Of a stretch of DNA of 23,606 nucleotides, positions 22,951 to 23,606 are shown in pieces. The position numbers were made by a program, and so were the translations under genes. Each line of letters opens with the position of its first letter. The stretch's first letter is position 1. A model generated the notes under the pieces. That model did no database searches, had not been told where the DNA came from, and worked only from the letters and a program-made list of their open reading frames with translations. The DNA is from Rhodobiaceae bacterium UBA7378 (lineage in GTDB: Bacteria > Pseudomonadota > Alphaproteobacteria > RS24). Location of the stretch: the NCBI GenBank assembly GCA_002469805.1, contig DKNW01000064.1, positions 696 to 24,301 of the forward strand, read 5' to 3'.

Positions 22951-23606
22951 CTAGGTGCAGAGCTGTGCGGCCAATGCCGTGCCGCTTAAAAAAGCGTGTT
23001 CTACGTTAGACCCACAGCACCAGTCACCGCTTGCCGATAATCCCTGTTTCGCATCCAATAAGTAGGGCTGCGCAAGTGTTGCCGCCGCGACGCGGGTCGA
23101 GGCATAACGCCAACGATGGACACGATCGTAACCGCTAGCCTCCGTCGAGCATCCGGTTAAATCGTGGAACCGCCGTTTCATCGTCGTGCTGACAGCCTCT
23201 ATTGGTTCTTCTATATGCCTTTGCGACCATTCGTGTTGCGTTTGCAGAACCAGCGCATACGCGCCGCGCCGCCCGGGCTTGGTTGAGTTGACAGCGGCAA
23301 ACCCTAGCACCTCATCATCAAAATGCGCGCAATCCCAATCCAATGCGGGTGCTTCCTCGGTGCTATAGCCCAGCATCAACGAATGACACCCCTGCATTTC
23401 GGTATTGGCCAGCGCATCGGCAAAACCGGCATTGGCGGGCAGAAGCGCCTGCACTTGCTGCGGTGGCATGGCGAACACGATATGCGCAAACGGGCCGAAA
23501 CCTTGCGTACCAGCTTCCAAAACCCAAGCGCCCGCCTCGCCCGCCACCGCGTCGACCCCACAATCGAGATGGACCTGCCATTGCGGTCGGTCGGCCACTA
23601 ACGCTT
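22951..23606 (-). CDS. renalase-like NAD(P)/FAD-dependent oxidoreductase, C-terminal part
   Basis: The frame is open to the right edge, so the N-terminal FAD-binding part is missing; at least 218 codons are present. Seen are FAHIVFAMPPQQVQALLP, a substrate-domain strand typical of flavin amine-oxidase-type folds, then KRRFHDLTG, HRWRYAS and the C-terminal FAD segment GDWCCGSNVEHAFLSGTALAA, in which the aspartate contacts the flavin ribityl chain. This arrangement fits bacterial renalase-like proteins (COG3380), which oxidise unusual dihydronicotinamide isomers or unknown amines. The stop lies 25 bp from the stop of the convergent secreted protein gene, with no hairpin between. Family placement is fairly safe; the substrate is open. 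Confidence 0.75.
   Translation of the reverse strand, partial: ALVADRPQWQVHLDCGVDAVAGEAGAWVLEAGTQGFGPFAHIVFAMPPQQVQALLPANAGFADALANTEMQGCHSLMLGYSTEEAPALDWDCAHFDDEVLGFAAVNSTKPGRRGAYALVLQTQHEWSQRHIEEPIEAVSTTMKRRFHDLTGCSTEASGYDRVHRWRYASTRVAAATLAQPYLLDAKQGLSASGDWCCGSNVEHAFLSGTALAAQLCT

Noticed and set aside
1..23606. tRNA, rRNA, CRISPR array, insertion sequence or phage genes
   Set aside because: No cloverleaf-like segment, regularly spaced repeat, transposase or phage-type product was found on either strand.

Overview
The window looks like chromosomal DNA of a free-living, probably marine, Gram-negative alphaproteobacterium. The evidence is an alphaproteobacterial-type LptD, a lipopolysaccharide-type sugar pathway, a formylglycine-type sulfatase, and several families common in marine Alphaproteobacteria (GFA/CENP-V, DUF3237, DUF2805/TIGR03643, renalase-like FAD proteins). 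Base composition is moderate and fairly even. I cannot place it to genus. No rRNA, tRNA, CRISPR array, transposase or integrase was recognised.

Region 1 (1-5916, all on the minus strand) is a cell-surface polysaccharide island. In transcription order it holds a Wzy/WaaL-like O-antigen polymerase/ligase, UDP-glucose 6-dehydrogenase, a UDP-glucuronate 4-epimerase-type enzyme, a Wzx-like flippase, and a glycosyltransferase-like gene that runs off the left edge. The dehydrogenase and epimerase together would convert UDP-glucose to UDP-glucuronate and then UDP-galacturonate, so a uronic-acid-containing surface glycan is the simplest reading.

Region 2 (6041-18495, all on the plus strand) starts with lptD, divergent from the polymerase/ligase. 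It continues as eleven closely packed genes: a fatty-acid-hydroxylase-superfamily membrane enzyme, a Gfo/Idh/MocA oxidoreductase, an aldo/keto reductase, an SsuD-like flavin monooxygenase, a free-standing biotinyl carrier, an acyl-CoA carboxylase carboxyltransferase, a zinc-free MDR reductase, a small secreted protein, an SDR-fold protein with the signature residues of halohydrin dehalogenases, an aldonolactone-oxidase-type flavoprotein and a fold-type III PLP enzyme. Most gaps are below 50 bp and some genes overlap, so it reads as one or two operons for an uncharacterised oxidative/carboxylating pathway. The halohydrin-dehalogenase-like protein is the most notable single item.

Region 3 (18538-22226, minus strand) is a second co-directional set: a type I sulfatase with an extra C-terminal beta-type domain, a GFA-family zinc protein, a small membrane protein resembling hydroxylaminobenzene mutase, a DUF3237 protein, a DUF2805 protein, and a short remnant of an MFS (GPH-type) transporter. 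Region 4 (22292-23606) holds a possible small basic ORF, a secreted protein of unknown function and, on the minus strand, the C-terminal part of a renalase-like FAD oxidoreductase cut by the right edge.
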